A stretch of 64,000 nt of DNA from Nostoc sp. UHCC 0870. Its GTDB lineage: Bacteria > Cyanobacteriota > Cyanobacteriia > Cyanobacteriales > Nostocaceae. The stretch lies in assembly GCF_022063185.1 (NCBI RefSeq), contig NZ_CP091913.1, positions 3,349,501-3,413,500 on the forward strand. Reading direction: 5' to 3'. The notes beneath the pieces are model-generated. The model made no database searches, had not been told where the DNA came from, and saw only the letters and a program-made list of their open reading frames with translations. Shown here in pieces: positions 43,303-52,662 of this stretch; position 1 is the stretch's first letter; each line of letters begins with the position of its first letter. The position numbers and the translations under genes are program-made.

Positions 43303-44334
43303 GTGCAATCAACGGATAATATCAATGACCTCGCTGCGGCTTTGCAACAGCCTGCGGATCTTACTTTTGAACTTCCTGATCCGGAAGATGAACAGATTCT
43401 AGAGTCAGATTTCCAACAGCAGTTGGATGTAGCTTGGCAGGTATGCGATCGCTTTGATTTGCAAACTGAAATTTGGCGGGGACGGATCTTAAGGGCAATC
43501 CGCGATAGAGAAAAAAAAGGCGGCGATGGACGCGGTGCTGGTTTTCTCAACTGGCTCAAGCAACGGGAAATTAGCAAAAGTCAAGCCTATGCCTGGATTC
43601 AACTGGCTAATAGTGCTGATACCCTGCTAGAAGAGGGCAAACTTGCACCCAGTGCAGTTAATAATTTCAGCAAACGCGCCTTTGTGGAAACCTCTAAAGC
43701 TTCCCCAGAAGTGCAACAGATGGTAAGTGAGGCAGCTAGTAAAGGCGATCGCATCACTAGGCGCGAAGTTCGTCAACTCACCGATGAATGGACGGCAATG
43801 TCTTCAGATTTATTACCAGAACAGGTCAAGGTAAAAGCCGCAGAAAATTCCCTTCCTCCGCGCTACATTGCCCCTTTGGTGAAGGAAATGGAAAAACTGC
43901 CAGAATCCCACCAAAAATTCATCCAGAAAGAAATAGCCGCTAATCCCGATGTGGATACTCTCAAGCAGGCTACTACAGAGGCACGACAGTTAGCCAAATA
44001 TCTCAAATCTGCCGCCCAAGTCCAAGCCTTGACACAAGAAGATGTAGATATTGAAACAGCCCTAGAAGAAGCCCAAAGAGTCGGCTGTTTGAGTGTAGCG
44101 GCTGATTTGGTAAATCAAGCATCCCAAATAGAACAAACCATTGCTAAGTTGTACATGACTTGGAAACGCATCGGTAATTTAGCGGATAGGTTATACGTAG
44201 ATACTGGTGCAAGTACACCCAACCTGCGATCGCTCCTCAATTGCATTGAACCTCTAGGCGGCGAAATTATGGAGGTTCAACTCAGTGGGGCGACTGAACA
44301 CACCGTCCGCCTGCAAATTCAGGAGACAAGTTAG
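43303..44334 (+). CDS. Conserved cyanobacterial protein, KfrA/ParB-like region
   Basis: The 343-residue protein (from GTG 43303; TTG 43258 is the alternative) is not one I can name. Residues ~55-105 resemble the DUF3102/ParB-associated helical type: EIWRGRILRAIRDREKKGG, FLNWLKQREISKSQAYAWIQLA. The second half is predicted helical with coiled-coil character (LVNQASQIEQTIAKLYMTWKRIGNL). It may bind DNA. Divergent from the Ser/Thr kinase and followed by the longest heptamer array in the window. Confidence 0.55.
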   Translation: MQSTDNINDLAAALQQPADLTFELPDPEDEQILESDFQQQLDVAWQVCDRFDLQTEIWRGRILRAIRDREKKGGDGRGAGFLNWLKQREISKSQAYAWIQLANSADTLLEEGKLAPSAVNNFSKRAFVETSKASPEVQQMVSEAASKGDRITRREVRQLTDEWTAMSSDLLPEQVKVKAAENSLPPRYIAPLVKEMEKLPESHQKFIQKEIAANPDVDTLKQATTEARQLAKYLKSAAQVQALTQEDVDIETALEEAQRVGCLSVAADLVNQASQIEQTIAKLYMTWKRIGNLADRLYVDTGASTPNLRSLLNCIEPLGGEIMEVQLSGATEHTVRLQIQETS

Positions 44335-44340
44335 GGGAAG

Positions 44341-44530
44341 GTGACAGGTTACAGGTTACAGGTTACAGGTTACAGGTGACAGGTTACAGGTTACAGGTGA
44401 CAGGTTACAGGTTACAGGTTACAGGTTACAGGTTACAGGTTACAGGTTACAGGTTACAGGTTACAGGTTACAGGACAGGTTACAGGTTACAGGTTACAGG
44501 TTACAGGTTACAGGTTACAGGTTACAGGTA
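44341..44530. repeat. Long heptamer tandem array ACAGGTT (about 27 units)
   Basis: Nearly 190 bases of tandem ACAGGTT units, with three ACAGGTG variants in the first part and one interrupted unit (CAGGACAGG) near 44473. It begins six bases behind the stop codon at 44334 and ends 15 bases before the stop of the convergent TpsA gene. ACAGGTG units also form the array at 50921-50998. Confidence 0.95.
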
Positions 44531-44544
44531 GTTAAAATTCTCCC

Positions 44545-47049
44545 TTATCTGCTACAGTCTGCCGACTTCATTCCTGTACTATGAGGTTTGACAGTGGGTG
44601 CTTGGGCAACGAGAACTATATTACCATTGGGATCTATGACCCAACCTTGGGCTTCGATAATTTGACTTGAGGGATCGGCTATACTCCACCGTAGGCGATC
44701 GCCTGATTTAATTTTCCCAGTATTTTCTTCTTTACGTCGCTGAATATTATCAGCACCATTTTCTTGATGATCTACTGGTAATTTAATCCAGTCTGCTAGC
44801 ACTGCATCATCTGTCAGTGTATCCGTAGGATTGGGTGTAACTCCTCCCCGACCTGTGGTAATAAACGAGCTTCTTTCAGTTTTTTTCTCAGTATGGCAAA
44901 TAGAAGCAATTTGCCTAGAAGCTTCAACCACATTTGTGGGCAGTTCTACTAAGCCTTGACTGGGATCAACATCAGGTGTGTTGATTTCTACATCTCCATT
45001 TAATGAAGGATTTTGTTGAGAAAAGGCTGTAATGTCATTCGTTGGCAGTTTACTGGCGTTTAACTCCTCTGGATTTTCAGTTCCTAACAACTCCACCAAC
45101 TCTGCGCGAGTACGTGGTACAAATCCAAAAATGTTCTTAGCGTTAATTGTGACTTTACCTCCTGTGCCGGCGAAAGCATTGGCGGTGATATCACTATTTT
45201 CTAAAGGAAAGCCAACGATGAAGCCATTAGCTGCATTGATAGCAATATTACCGCCATCTCCTTGCCCTAATGTCTGACCTGCATTGGTAGAGATTTGACT
45301 TTCATGGCGCATCAATAGTAAATCTTGCACTTTGAGGTTGATATTCCCACCTCTACCGGCTTCGCTTTCTGCTACCAGTTTTCCTTGGTCTAAATGGATG
45401 AAACGAGCATTGATATTGATTTCACCTGCTGCGCCTAACTGAGTGGGATCTCCGAGGTAGATAACATTTTTTTGCGCTGCGCTGCTAACAATTATTGCCC
45501 CCCCATCCTGTATAGTCAATTTCTTAGTAGTCAAAGTTAAATTGCCTGCTGCGCCAATACCTCTTGTGGCAGTAAAAATACCACTGGGAGAATTATTCGC
45601 TGAAGTGCCATTTATTTGTACAGATTCAGAAGCGTTGATTATCACATTGCCTCCCCTACCTGTAGCTGGTGAAAATTGATTAGATCCTGCTACTATTTGT
45701 AATCTTCCCGCAGACTCAGTGGATATTCTCGCTCCGTCTTCAATGCGTAAATTTTTAGTGTTAATGATAATATCACCAGCATCTCCACTATCAGGAGTTG
45801 CAGCCAATAGTCCAGTGAAAAGCAGGAAGTTACCAAAAACACGACTACCACTCAACTCTACAGAATCTGAGGCATTTACAATCAATTTGCCACCTGAACC
45901 CAAGCGCAATGCTCCGACATTATTCAAAAACTGCGCTCCAGTTTGGACTTGTGCTAAATCTTTTACAATTAACTTACCAGTTGTAATTGTTAAGTCTCCA
46001 GCGTTTCCAGAACCAAAAGTTCTGGTTGTCAAAGGTGTACCACTAACTAGTTCCACAGATTCTGAGGCATTTATCGTTAAATTACCCCCTTGTCTAGAAC
46101 CCAAGGTATTAGCCAAAAGCTGTGAAGAGCTATTAATCAATACTTGTTTACCTTGCACATGAATACTACCGCTACCTGCGCCACTCACATCTACTTGAGA
46201 TGGACTGTTAGGAGTGCCTAAAGTCTGCCGTGTTAGTTGAACGTTTTGAAAATCTCTGACGTTTTCGTACCCCAGAACCCAACCTTGGTTTGTGGGGTTG
46301 ATACTGACTACACTATTCGCACCGACGCTTCCTAGTTCAATTCTTCCTGATTTTGCAGTTAGATTTCCACTCTCCAATGTCAAATCACCACCTACCAATG
46401 CCAATGTTTGATTTGCCTGCACCTGTAAACCAGCAGGACGATTTAAACGATTGGTTGCTCCTCCCAGACTTGCTTGGGATTGATTGCGTATTGTTGCGGC
46501 TGTAGTTCCAAATTGTAAGCCAATGGGAACATCGATGGACAATAACGGCGCAGTTTGAGGGTTTACAGCACTAAATTGGAGATTATTGCCAAAATTTATA
46601 CTAGTAGCTGTACTAGCTAAAAACGACCCTTGAATATCTAAAGCAGCTTGAGAACCAAAAATAATGCCGTTGGGGTTAATCAAAAATAAGTTAGCTGTCC
46701 CATTAGTTTTGATAATGCCATTAATATTAGAGATAGAATTGCCAGTTACCCGACCAATAATATTTTGAATATTTGTAGCGTTATTAAAATAGGCTGTATT
46801 GCCAGGAGAGACAGAAAATTGCTCAAAGCTATGAAATAAATTATTACCACGAATTGCCCCACCATCTATTTGATCAACATTTTGACCATTAATCAAGTTA
46901 GGTGTAACCACTGAATTCTCAGCACCCAATGTGTCATCCTTCGTAATTTGGGCAAGGGTACAATCTCCAAAAAAGACAGATATACTAGCAATTGTTAAAG
47001 CACTTACTAGCCTTAAGTTGGCATGGCGATCGCTTCGGCTTTGATACAT
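44545..47049 (-). CDS. Two-partner secretion exoprotein (filamentous hemagglutinin N-terminal domain)
   Basis: The protein (834 residues from ATG 47049) has a signal peptide (ISVFFGDCTLAQ) followed by a TPS domain of about 300 residues: AIRGNNLFHSFEQFSV, NIQNIIGRVTGN, NLFLINPNGIIFG (the NPNGI motif). The centre is a beta-helix of many GNITIN/GGNLTINA-type repeats. The C-terminal ~120 residues are charged and carry no obvious anchor. It would be exported by a TpsB pore, for which no gene is present in the window. Confidence 0.9.
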   Translation of the reverse strand: MYQSRSDRHANLRLVSALTIASISVFFGDCTLAQITKDDTLGAENSVVTPNLINGQNVDQIDGGAIRGNNLFHSFEQFSVSPGNTAYFNNATNIQNIIGRVTGNSISNINGIIKTNGTANLFLINPNGIIFGSQAALDIQGSFLASTATSINFGNNLQFSAVNPQTAPLLSIDVPIGLQFGTTAATIRNQSQASLGGATNRLNRPAGLQVQANQTLALVGGDLTLESGNLTAKSGRIELGSVGANSVVSINPTNQGWVLGYENVRDFQNVQLTRQTLGTPNSPSQVDVSGAGSGSIHVQGKQVLINSSSQLLANTLGSRQGGNLTINASESVELVSGTPLTTRTFGSGNAGDLTITTGKLIVKDLAQVQTGAQFLNNVGALRLGSGGKLIVNASDSVELSGSRVFGNFLLFTGLLAATPDSGDAGDIIINTKNLRIEDGARISTESAGRLQIVAGSNQFSPATGRGGNVIINASESVQINGTSANNSPSGIFTATRGIGAAGNLTLTTKKLTIQDGGAIIVSSAAQKNVIYLGDPTQLGAAGEININARFIHLDQGKLVAESEAGRGGNINLKVQDLLLMRHESQISTNAGQTLGQGDGGNIAINAANGFIVGFPLENSDITANAFAGTGGKVTINAKNIFGFVPRTRAELVELLGTENPEELNASKLPTNDITAFSQQNPSLNGDVEINTPDVDPSQGLVELPTNVVEASRQIASICHTEKKTERSSFITTGRGGVTPNPTDTLTDDAVLADWIKLPVDHQENGADNIQRRKEENTGKIKSGDRLRWSIADPSSQIIEAQGWVIDPNGNIVLVAQAPTVKPHSTGMKSADCSR

Positions 47050-47189
47050 GAACAAATCTTTACTCCAAGTTGTTATACACTAGTACCGCTACGTGGAAAT
47101 CAAAAATCAAAAAGGCTTTTACTTGTTTGAAATGGTCTGCTTATTTACGCCGACCTGTGCTAGTAATACTGACGGAATATTTCACGGTA

Positions 47190-47885
47190 TCAATTAGCTA
47201 AACCGTGTTCTAAAGCAAAACGAACTAATTCGGTGCGACTATTAGTACCGGTTTTACTGAACAAACGACTGACATATTTTTCTACATTTCGCACACTTGT
47301 TTCTAAACGGCGGGCGATTTCTTTGTTCATTAGCCCTTCAGCCACTAAGTTTAAAACACTTTGTTCCCTGGGGGTCAAGTCGATTTTGAAGGGGGCTGGA
47401 GATTGAGAAATTGCGCTTTTTTGAGTTAATAAAGCTTTAATTTGAGCAATCTGATTGGCTAGTTCAGCAATATTAGGTGTTTCGCTTTCTTCACCTGAAA
47501 ATTTTAGCTTGGCGGTGCGCCGGGCAAGTAAATTTTCGACGATCGCAATTAGTTCATCTGGATCGAAGGGTTTGGAGAGATAAGCATCAACACCAGCTTG
47601 ATAACCTTGGATGCGATCGCTAGTCATGCCTTTTGCTGTTAAAAATACCACAGGCAGGGATTGGAAGCGGGGGTCATCTCGTAGTTGCTTGAGAAATTGA
47701 TAGCCATCTACCTGGGGCATCATAATGTCAGAAATCACTAGATCGGGTGTATTTTGCTGCATCAAATCCCAACCTTCACGGGCGTTACTGGCGACTTGAA
47801 CGCCGAAACCGCTTTCTTGTAAATAGTCTTTCACGGCTTCTCGTAATCCGGGTTCATCATCTACCAGTAACAATTGTGCTGACAT
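47190..47885 (-). CDS. NarL/LuxR-type response regulator (Ycf29-like)
   Basis: The 231-residue protein has a REC domain with the phosphorylation site Asp53 (LVISDIMMPQVDG) and conserved Lys in YLSKPFDP, a linker with ~60 polar residues, and a LuxR-type helix-turn-helix at the C-terminus (LTPREQSVLNLVAEGLMNKEIARRLETSVRNVEKYVSRLF). The layout and length match the plastid/cyanobacterial Ycf29 type, though I cannot confirm orthology. No kinase gene is adjacent. Confidence 0.88.
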   Translation of the reverse strand: MSAQLLLVDDEPGLREAVKDYLQESGFGVQVASNAREGWDLMQQNTPDLVISDIMMPQVDGYQFLKQLRDDPRFQSLPVVFLTAKGMTSDRIQGYQAGVDAYLSKPFDPDELIAIVENLLARRTAKLKFSGEESETPNIAELANQIAQIKALLTQKSAISQSPAPFKIDLTPREQSVLNLVAEGLMNKEIARRLETSVRNVEKYVSRLFSKTGTNSRTELVRFALEHGLAN

Positions 47886-47950
47886 CGAACATTTCCTTAA
47901 GGTCTATCTGTCTCCAATGTAGCGAATCCTGGATCTAAAATTCAAATTTT

Positions 47951-48919
47951 CTAGAGCCATTCTATTGTTTTGGCTCGTTCTGGTAGCTTGGCATCTCGTT
48001 GTCCCTCAGCCCGCGCTTTGGCGTTAAATAAGCCTATGGGAGTATTTAATAAATCTATGAATGTAGCTTGACCAGCGATCGCTCTCATACTATCCCGTGG
48101 CAATTCCTTAAGTAACCAACGTGCTAAACGATAGCTAATATCTTTAAGTTTCATCTCTGGCATTAAGGCTACGCCATGCAGTTCATGTAAATAACGATTA
48201 GACCGTCCGTAACGCCGCCACTGACTAGCTAATTCCTTGAATGTGGTACGGTGGCGATGTTGAACGGTGGCGATGGGGGCAAATTCTAACCGCCCAATGT
48301 TTTGTTGCAGAATGCGCCAACAAATATCTGCATCACCGCCAGTGGTGAGATGAGGGCGAAATAAACCCGATGTAGCTAAAGCAGTACGACGAATAGCTAA
48401 GTTAGCAGTTTGACCGTAGGGACAAAAGGGATGAGCCAGGGTATGTTTTTGGGACAGCGTTTCTTGACGGTCTGCGTGCTGTTCTAAGAAAGTTTTACCT
48501 GGGAGTGCTGTAATTTCCCCGGCTACAATCACTATGTCTTGGTTGACAAAAGGCTGAATTAATGCTTCTAGCCATTGGGGTTGGGGACGACAATCTGCAT
48601 CTGTAAAAGCCAGAATTTCACTCACCGCCGCCCGAATACCTGTATTGCGAGCCGCATAAGAGCTTTGAATTTGGGTTTCGCTCAAGGGGTGAATGGTAAT
48701 TGGGCAATTGGCAGCCGTTGTTTTGAGATAGTCTAGGGTGCGATCGCTACTGTTATTATCTACCAGCAGGTACTCTACCCTATCTTTGGGGTAGGTTTGA
48801 GAAATCAGACAGTTAATTAAGTCTGGTAAATCTGTCTCACCGTTATAAATAGGAATAACCACCGAAACCATTGGCAAGAATCTGCTAGTGGTGGTTGGAT
48901 CAATTTCCTGATAATTCAT
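47951..48919 (-). CDS. Family 2 glycosyltransferase
   Basis: The 322-residue protein is a GT-A glycosyltransferase: VSVVIPIYNGETDLPDLINCLISQTYPKDRVE, VDNNSSDRTL, AARNTGIRAA, FTDADCRPQPQWLEAL (metal-binding Asp-X-Asp). The second half (GGDADICWRI, EFAPIATVQHRHRTTFKELASQWRRYGRSNRYL) resembles enzymes acting on polysaccharide or glycolipid acceptors. No membrane helix. Monocistronic or with a gene outside its direction. Confidence 0.9.
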   Translation of the reverse strand: MNYQEIDPTTTSRFLPMVSVVIPIYNGETDLPDLINCLISQTYPKDRVEYLLVDNNSSDRTLDYLKTTAANCPITIHPLSETQIQSSYAARNTGIRAAVSEILAFTDADCRPQPQWLEALIQPFVNQDIVIVAGEITALPGKTFLEQHADRQETLSQKHTLAHPFCPYGQTANLAIRRTALATSGLFRPHLTTGGDADICWRILQQNIGRLEFAPIATVQHRHRTTFKELASQWRRYGRSNRYLHELHGVALMPEMKLKDISYRLARWLLKELPRDSMRAIAGQATFIDLLNTPIGLFNAKARAEGQRDAKLPERAKTIEWL

Positions 48920-49182
48920 AAAATCTTTGATTATAAATTAGAGGTTTTAGGGGTCTGTTAACCCTCAGATTAAGTTGATGTGAAATCACTAGTTTACTTG
49001 TAAAGATTCAGTAATTTTTTTTCCCTGTATAAAAGTTGATTTTGCCTGTAACTACTATATAACAAGGTTTAATTAGATTTTATTTTGGTAGCTAGGATCA
49101 CTTAAAAAATACTTCTGGATAAGTTTTTTGTGATAGTCTACAGAGAACTTACGGACATTTTTGTACTTCTTAGATAGGCAAA

Positions 49183-49875
49183 ATGTTCGTCAAGGGCGGC
49201 TGTAGATCATCGAGATCAAGATTAAGAGAAATCGTTTTTGGTGTATTTACTGATTTAGTGTTTCTCTGGTTAATGGTAAGGCGGGGTATTGTGGGCAAGC
49301 AGGCTACTCTTCAATCAGATCAACTACCAAGATTTGAAAATCCTACATTTGCACTTGATAAATTGGGTGTGCAGAATCAAATCATAGCTTCAGCTAGGCG
49401 TGGGCAACTAGAAGAAGTGACAGATATCATGGTGCTTGATGTACCTACGTGTATATCTCTGAATTTAGAAGATTTAAAATGCTTTGAAGTTGTAGAGCGT
49501 CAGTATGAGCAATGGGGTGTAATTTTTCAAAATTCCCTAGCCATACAACCATCAAATCCAGCCTTCCCAACTAAGTTAGGGTCAACAGTATTAATGGGTT
49601 CACCGAAGAGTGGATTTTTAGAAGCTACTTTCCTCCGTCCTGTCAATTGGGTAAGTACCTGTGTCACTAGCTCACAGCGATTGGTGCTTTCTGCCTACAA
49701 TTGCGATCGCCAACTATTATGCCAAACTATCTTACCAGGCGCAAATCTCGCCAATTCTGATTCATCCTTATCCCCCAATATTTTATTATCGGTCGCGGCT
49801 AAAAATATTCACTCCATTACTTTCTGCGCCTTTGATGGTCAATTCACCATCGATGAGTTCCGTTTTTGTGTTTAA
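49183..49875 (+). CDS. Hypothetical exported beta-sandwich-like protein
   Basis: The 230-residue protein has an N-terminal hydrophobic segment (VFGVFTDLVFLWLMV) after a basic start. It resembles PEP-CTERM-style extracellular proteins: ENPTF...CFEVVERQYEQWGVIF, LGSTVLMGSPKSGFLEATFLRPVNWVSTCV, and a last strand FCAFDGQFTIDEFRF, which is a typical end of such a beta-sandwich. No sorting anchor is visible. I know no precise family. Confidence 0.5.
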   Translation: MFVKGGCRSSRSRLREIVFGVFTDLVFLWLMVRRGIVGKQATLQSDQLPRFENPTFALDKLGVQNQIIASARRGQLEEVTDIMVLDVPTCISLNLEDLKCFEVVERQYEQWGVIFQNSLAIQPSNPAFPTKLGSTVLMGSPKSGFLEATFLRPVNWVSTCVTSSQRLVLSAYNCDRQLLCQTILPGANLANSDSSLSPNILLSVAAKNIHSITFCAFDGQFTIDEFRFCV

Positions 49876-50147
49876 CATAAAGAATTTACTTAGGTGTCAG
49901 CCTATTACTTAGTATTCTTTTAAAACTGAAAATTTACAAAAATCAGTAATAAAACCTGATTTTGCTACTTCAGCCTAGATATGCTTGTAGAGTAATATTG
50001 AAATTCGATTTATATTACTGAGTACGAGGCAAGTGGCAAGTGTGAAAAATGCTGAAAATTCCAGATTTTACTAACAGTCTTACTTTCCCGTACCTAGTGG
50101 AATCCATCCATCTATATAGATATTTTGTAATTAGGTAGGTAAACACT

Positions 50148-50912
50148 GTGGCAAAGGCTGTATCTTCTTGGCAGCAATTGATCAACCAGATACCCAACTG
50201 GCTGCTTCCAGAGTTTAAAACCAAAGCCACCAAGCAACGGACTATTCAGCGTTTTTCAGAGCCTGGAGTAATTCTAGGCTTGCTAACGTTACTTGTTGGT
50301 ATGCTGTTGTGGAACTGGAAATTATTATTGGCACTGGTAGTTGGTATTAGTGTCATGTTAGTGGTCTACTCAATGCAAAAGTGGGACTTGCAAGCGCATT
50401 GGGGAGAAATTAAAAAGTTTTTTAATAGTCCCAACCGTCAACTAGTTTTAGCTGTTAGTAGTGGTGGTATTGCTACTCTCAGTACATATATGGCGGCGGC
50501 AATTTGGGCTGACTCCAGCAGCCCTTGGATAGCTGCTGGGGCTATTGTCCAAGGGTTGGGGACTTTATTAACTTTAATTTTATTAGTCTGGCAAATTGTC
50601 AACTTTTACAGCCATCGTCAGGAAGATAGCTTTGAGAGGTTGTTACTTGATCTCACAGAACAAGATCCCATCAAGCGTTTAATTACTATCCGTCGGTTAA
50701 CTAAGATAGTTAACCGTCAGCAAATTGATCTGGCATTACAGCAAGACGTTCTGCGATGTTTATATCTCCTCTTGAGTCGAGAGGAAGAAACCGCAATTCG
50801 AGAAGCAGCCTTTGAGAGTATACAAACTTTGGAGCGATCGCAGTTACCATCCACTCCTTTACCAACTCTTATGCCTCTAGCAACCAAAATCAAGGCGCGT
50901 GTTTCTATGTAG
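50148..50912 (+). CDS. Armadillo-type-fold membrane protein
   Basis: The 254-residue protein has two hydrophobic hairpins (residues ~38-76 and ~103-160), then a C-terminal helical region with armadillo-like repeats (LLDLTEQDPIKRLITIRRLTKIVNRQQIDLALQQDVLRCLYLLLSREEETAIREAAFESIQTLERS). Annotated in cyanobacteria as an armadillo-type fold protein of unknown function. Start is GTG 50148. A heptamer array begins right behind it. Confidence 0.7.
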   Translation: MAKAVSSWQQLINQIPNWLLPEFKTKATKQRTIQRFSEPGVILGLLTLLVGMLLWNWKLLLALVVGISVMLVVYSMQKWDLQAHWGEIKKFFNSPNRQLVLAVSSGGIATLSTYMAAAIWADSSSPWIAAGAIVQGLGTLLTLILLVWQIVNFYSHRQEDSFERLLLDLTEQDPIKRLITIRRLTKIVNRQQIDLALQQDVLRCLYLLLSREEETAIREAAFESIQTLERSQLPSTPLPTLMPLATKIKARVSM

Positions 50913-50920
50913 GGGTGTAG

Positions 50921-50998
50921 GTGACAGGTGATAGGTGACAGGTGATAGGTGACAGGTGACAGGTGACAGGTGACAGGTGATAGGTGACAGGTGACAGG
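50921..50998. repeat. Heptamer tandem repeat ACAGGTG/ATAGGTG
   Basis: About 11 units of (AC/AT)AGGTG between the stop of the 50148 gene and the end of ftsE. The units are near-identical to variants within the long array at 44341-44530. Confidence 0.92.
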
Positions 50999-51015
50999 GA
51001 AGAAATACCCACTTC

Positions 51016-51771
51016 CTACTCCCTTTTTACTACTGATTGGCGATATAGTTTACCATTACGAACTTGTACTACTGGCTTATTACACCGACGCACTAGTTGT
51101 TCATCATGGGTAGTGACAATAACTGTAGCCCCAAAAGAATTTAATTTTTGCAGAATTTGCATCACCTGCCAGGAGTTATCAGGATCAAGATTACCTGTGG
51201 GTTCATCAGCTAAAATTAGAGGCGGTGTACCTACAATTGCCCTGGCAATACTAACTCGTTGTTGTTCTCCGCCCGAAAGTTGATTAGGAAAACAATCAGC
51301 CTTAGAAATTAACCCCACTAGTTTTAATGTCGGTTCTAAACGCCTTTGAATTTCTTTGCGGGTGTAACCTTGGGCTTGTAATACAAAAGTTACATTTTCT
51401 GCCACTGTGCGCTGGGGAATTAGTTTATAGTCTTGAAACACAATCCCAATGCGTCGCCGTAATAATGATAAGCGATCGCCCCGCAAAGCTGATACATTGC
51501 ATTCACTGACTATCACTTCTCCCTGTGTAGGTAATTCTTCACCATACAGCAGCTTTAAAAGTGTTGACTTACCAGAACCACTAGGCCCTGTAATAAACAG
51601 GAATTCTTTCTCTTTGACCTCTAAGTTGATATCTAACAAAGCATGACAGCCATTACTGTAAGTTTTGGTAACAGCACTTAGTTGCACCATGTTACCAGCA
51701 ATACCACTGTGCTGTTGCTTTTGATTATCCGTCTGTTGTTCAGTTGTGACTGGATTGGTTAATACGGGCAT
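51016..51771 (-). CDS. ftsE: Cell division ATP-binding protein FtsE
   Basis: The 251-residue ABC ATPase is FtsE-like: after ~28 polar N-terminal residues it has Walker [10 protein letters not shown], the Q-loop [19 protein letters not shown] typical of FtsE, signature [14 protein letters not shown], Walker [13 protein letters not shown] and VTTHDEQLV. It would work with the membrane protein FtsX, whose gene is not next to it here. The extra N-terminal tail is longer than in E. coli. A start at the Met 28 codons in is possible ([11 protein letters not shown]). Confidence 0.92.
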   Translation of the reverse strand: MPVLTNPVTTEQQTDNQKQQHSGIAGNMVQLSAVTKTYSNGCHALLDINLEVKEKEFLFITGPSGSGKSTLLKLLYGEELPTQGEVIVSECNVSALRGDRLSLLRRRIGIVFQDYKLIPQRTVAENVTFVLQAQGYTRKEIQRRLEPTLKLVGLISKADCFPNQLSGGEQQRVSIARAIVGTPPLILADEPTGNLDPDNSWQVMQILQKLNSFGATVIVTTHDEQLVRRCNKPVVQVRNGKLYRQSVVKRE

Positions 51772-51909
51772 TGCTAAAAATGGGGATTGGGGCTAATCAA
51801 TTCAAAATTCAAAATTAGACTTTGACTAATGACTAAAAATAATGATTCCCAGGAAATACCTAGGAATCACAAATTCAACACTCAAAATTTAAAAATAAAT
51901 TTTGAATTT

Positions 51910-52662
51910 TTAAGCTGCACTTTTAGTTGTCAAACGATAAATAAAAGCTTTAACCGCGAACTTAGGCAAAGCCAACATCCGCCGCCAACGCCAAGGTTCT
52001 TGATAAAGTCGATACAACCATTCCAAATTGTTATTACCCAACCAAGAAGGCGCACGAGATTTTGTCCCTGCCCAAATATCAAAACTACCACCGACACCAA
52101 CCCAAATGGCTTGGGGACACAAATGACGGTTTTGGGCAATCCATAATTCTTGACGTGGTACACCCAAACCCACCAAAATTAATTGCGGTTGCAATTGCGC
52201 TAAAGTTTGTTGCAGTTGTTGTTCTTCTTCAGCAGTGTGGTAGCCAGAATGATTACCAGCTATATTTAACCCAGGATTTTGTTGCTGCCAAAACTCTGCT
52301 GCTTTTGCCGCTACACCTGGCGCACCACCGTAAAAAAATATTGTTTTGTCTGTCTGTTGTTGTCCAATGGCACACAACAGCATTTCTGCTAGTTCAATAC
52401 CTGGACAACGGTTGATTTTTTGCCACAGTAGCCATCGTAAATACAGAACTACCCCTGCACCATCTGGAATGACTAATTCGGCACTTTGAATGATGTTAGC
52501 CAAAGCAGGATTTTGCTGTGCCTGCATGGTCATTTCTGCATTGAGGGTGATGACATGAGTTCCTCGGCTGTGTTGCCAGCACTCTAGCAACCAAGTTGGA
52601 TAGTCATTCATCACATGAACAGGTATTCCCAAAACGGAAAACACTTTAGGGGCTGGAAACAT
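51910..52662 (-). CDS. WecG/TagA/CpsF-family glycosyltransferase
   Basis: The protein (250 residues from ATG 52662; the frame is open 18 codons further) has the family core HVITLNAEMTMQAQQNPALANIIQSAELVIPDGAGVVL, FYGGAPGVAAKAAEFWQQQNPGLNIAG, LVGLGVPRQELWIAQN and GVGGSFDIWAGTKSRAPSWLGNNNLEWLYRLYQEPWRWRRML. Members transfer N-acetylmannosamine(-uronate) to lipid-linked acceptors in envelope polysaccharide synthesis. Confidence 0.92.
   Translation of the reverse strand: MFPAPKVFSVLGIPVHVMNDYPTWLLECWQHSRGTHVITLNAEMTMQAQQNPALANIIQSAELVIPDGAGVVLYLRWLLWQKINRCPGIELAEMLLCAIGQQQTDKTIFFYGGAPGVAAKAAEFWQQQNPGLNIAGNHSGYHTAEEEQQLQQTLAQLQPQLILVGLGVPRQELWIAQNRHLCPQAIWVGVGGSFDIWAGTKSRAPSWLGNNNLEWLYRLYQEPWRWRRMLALPKFAVKAFIYRLTTKSAA

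Noticed and set aside
43203..43577. Minus-strand 124-codon frame
   Set aside because: Antisense to the start of the KfrA/ParB-like gene, with Ser/Arg-rich, non-protein-like composition.
44341..44530. CRISPR array
   Set aside because: The 7-base units are directly tandem with no spacers, so this is a heptamer repeat and not CRISPR.
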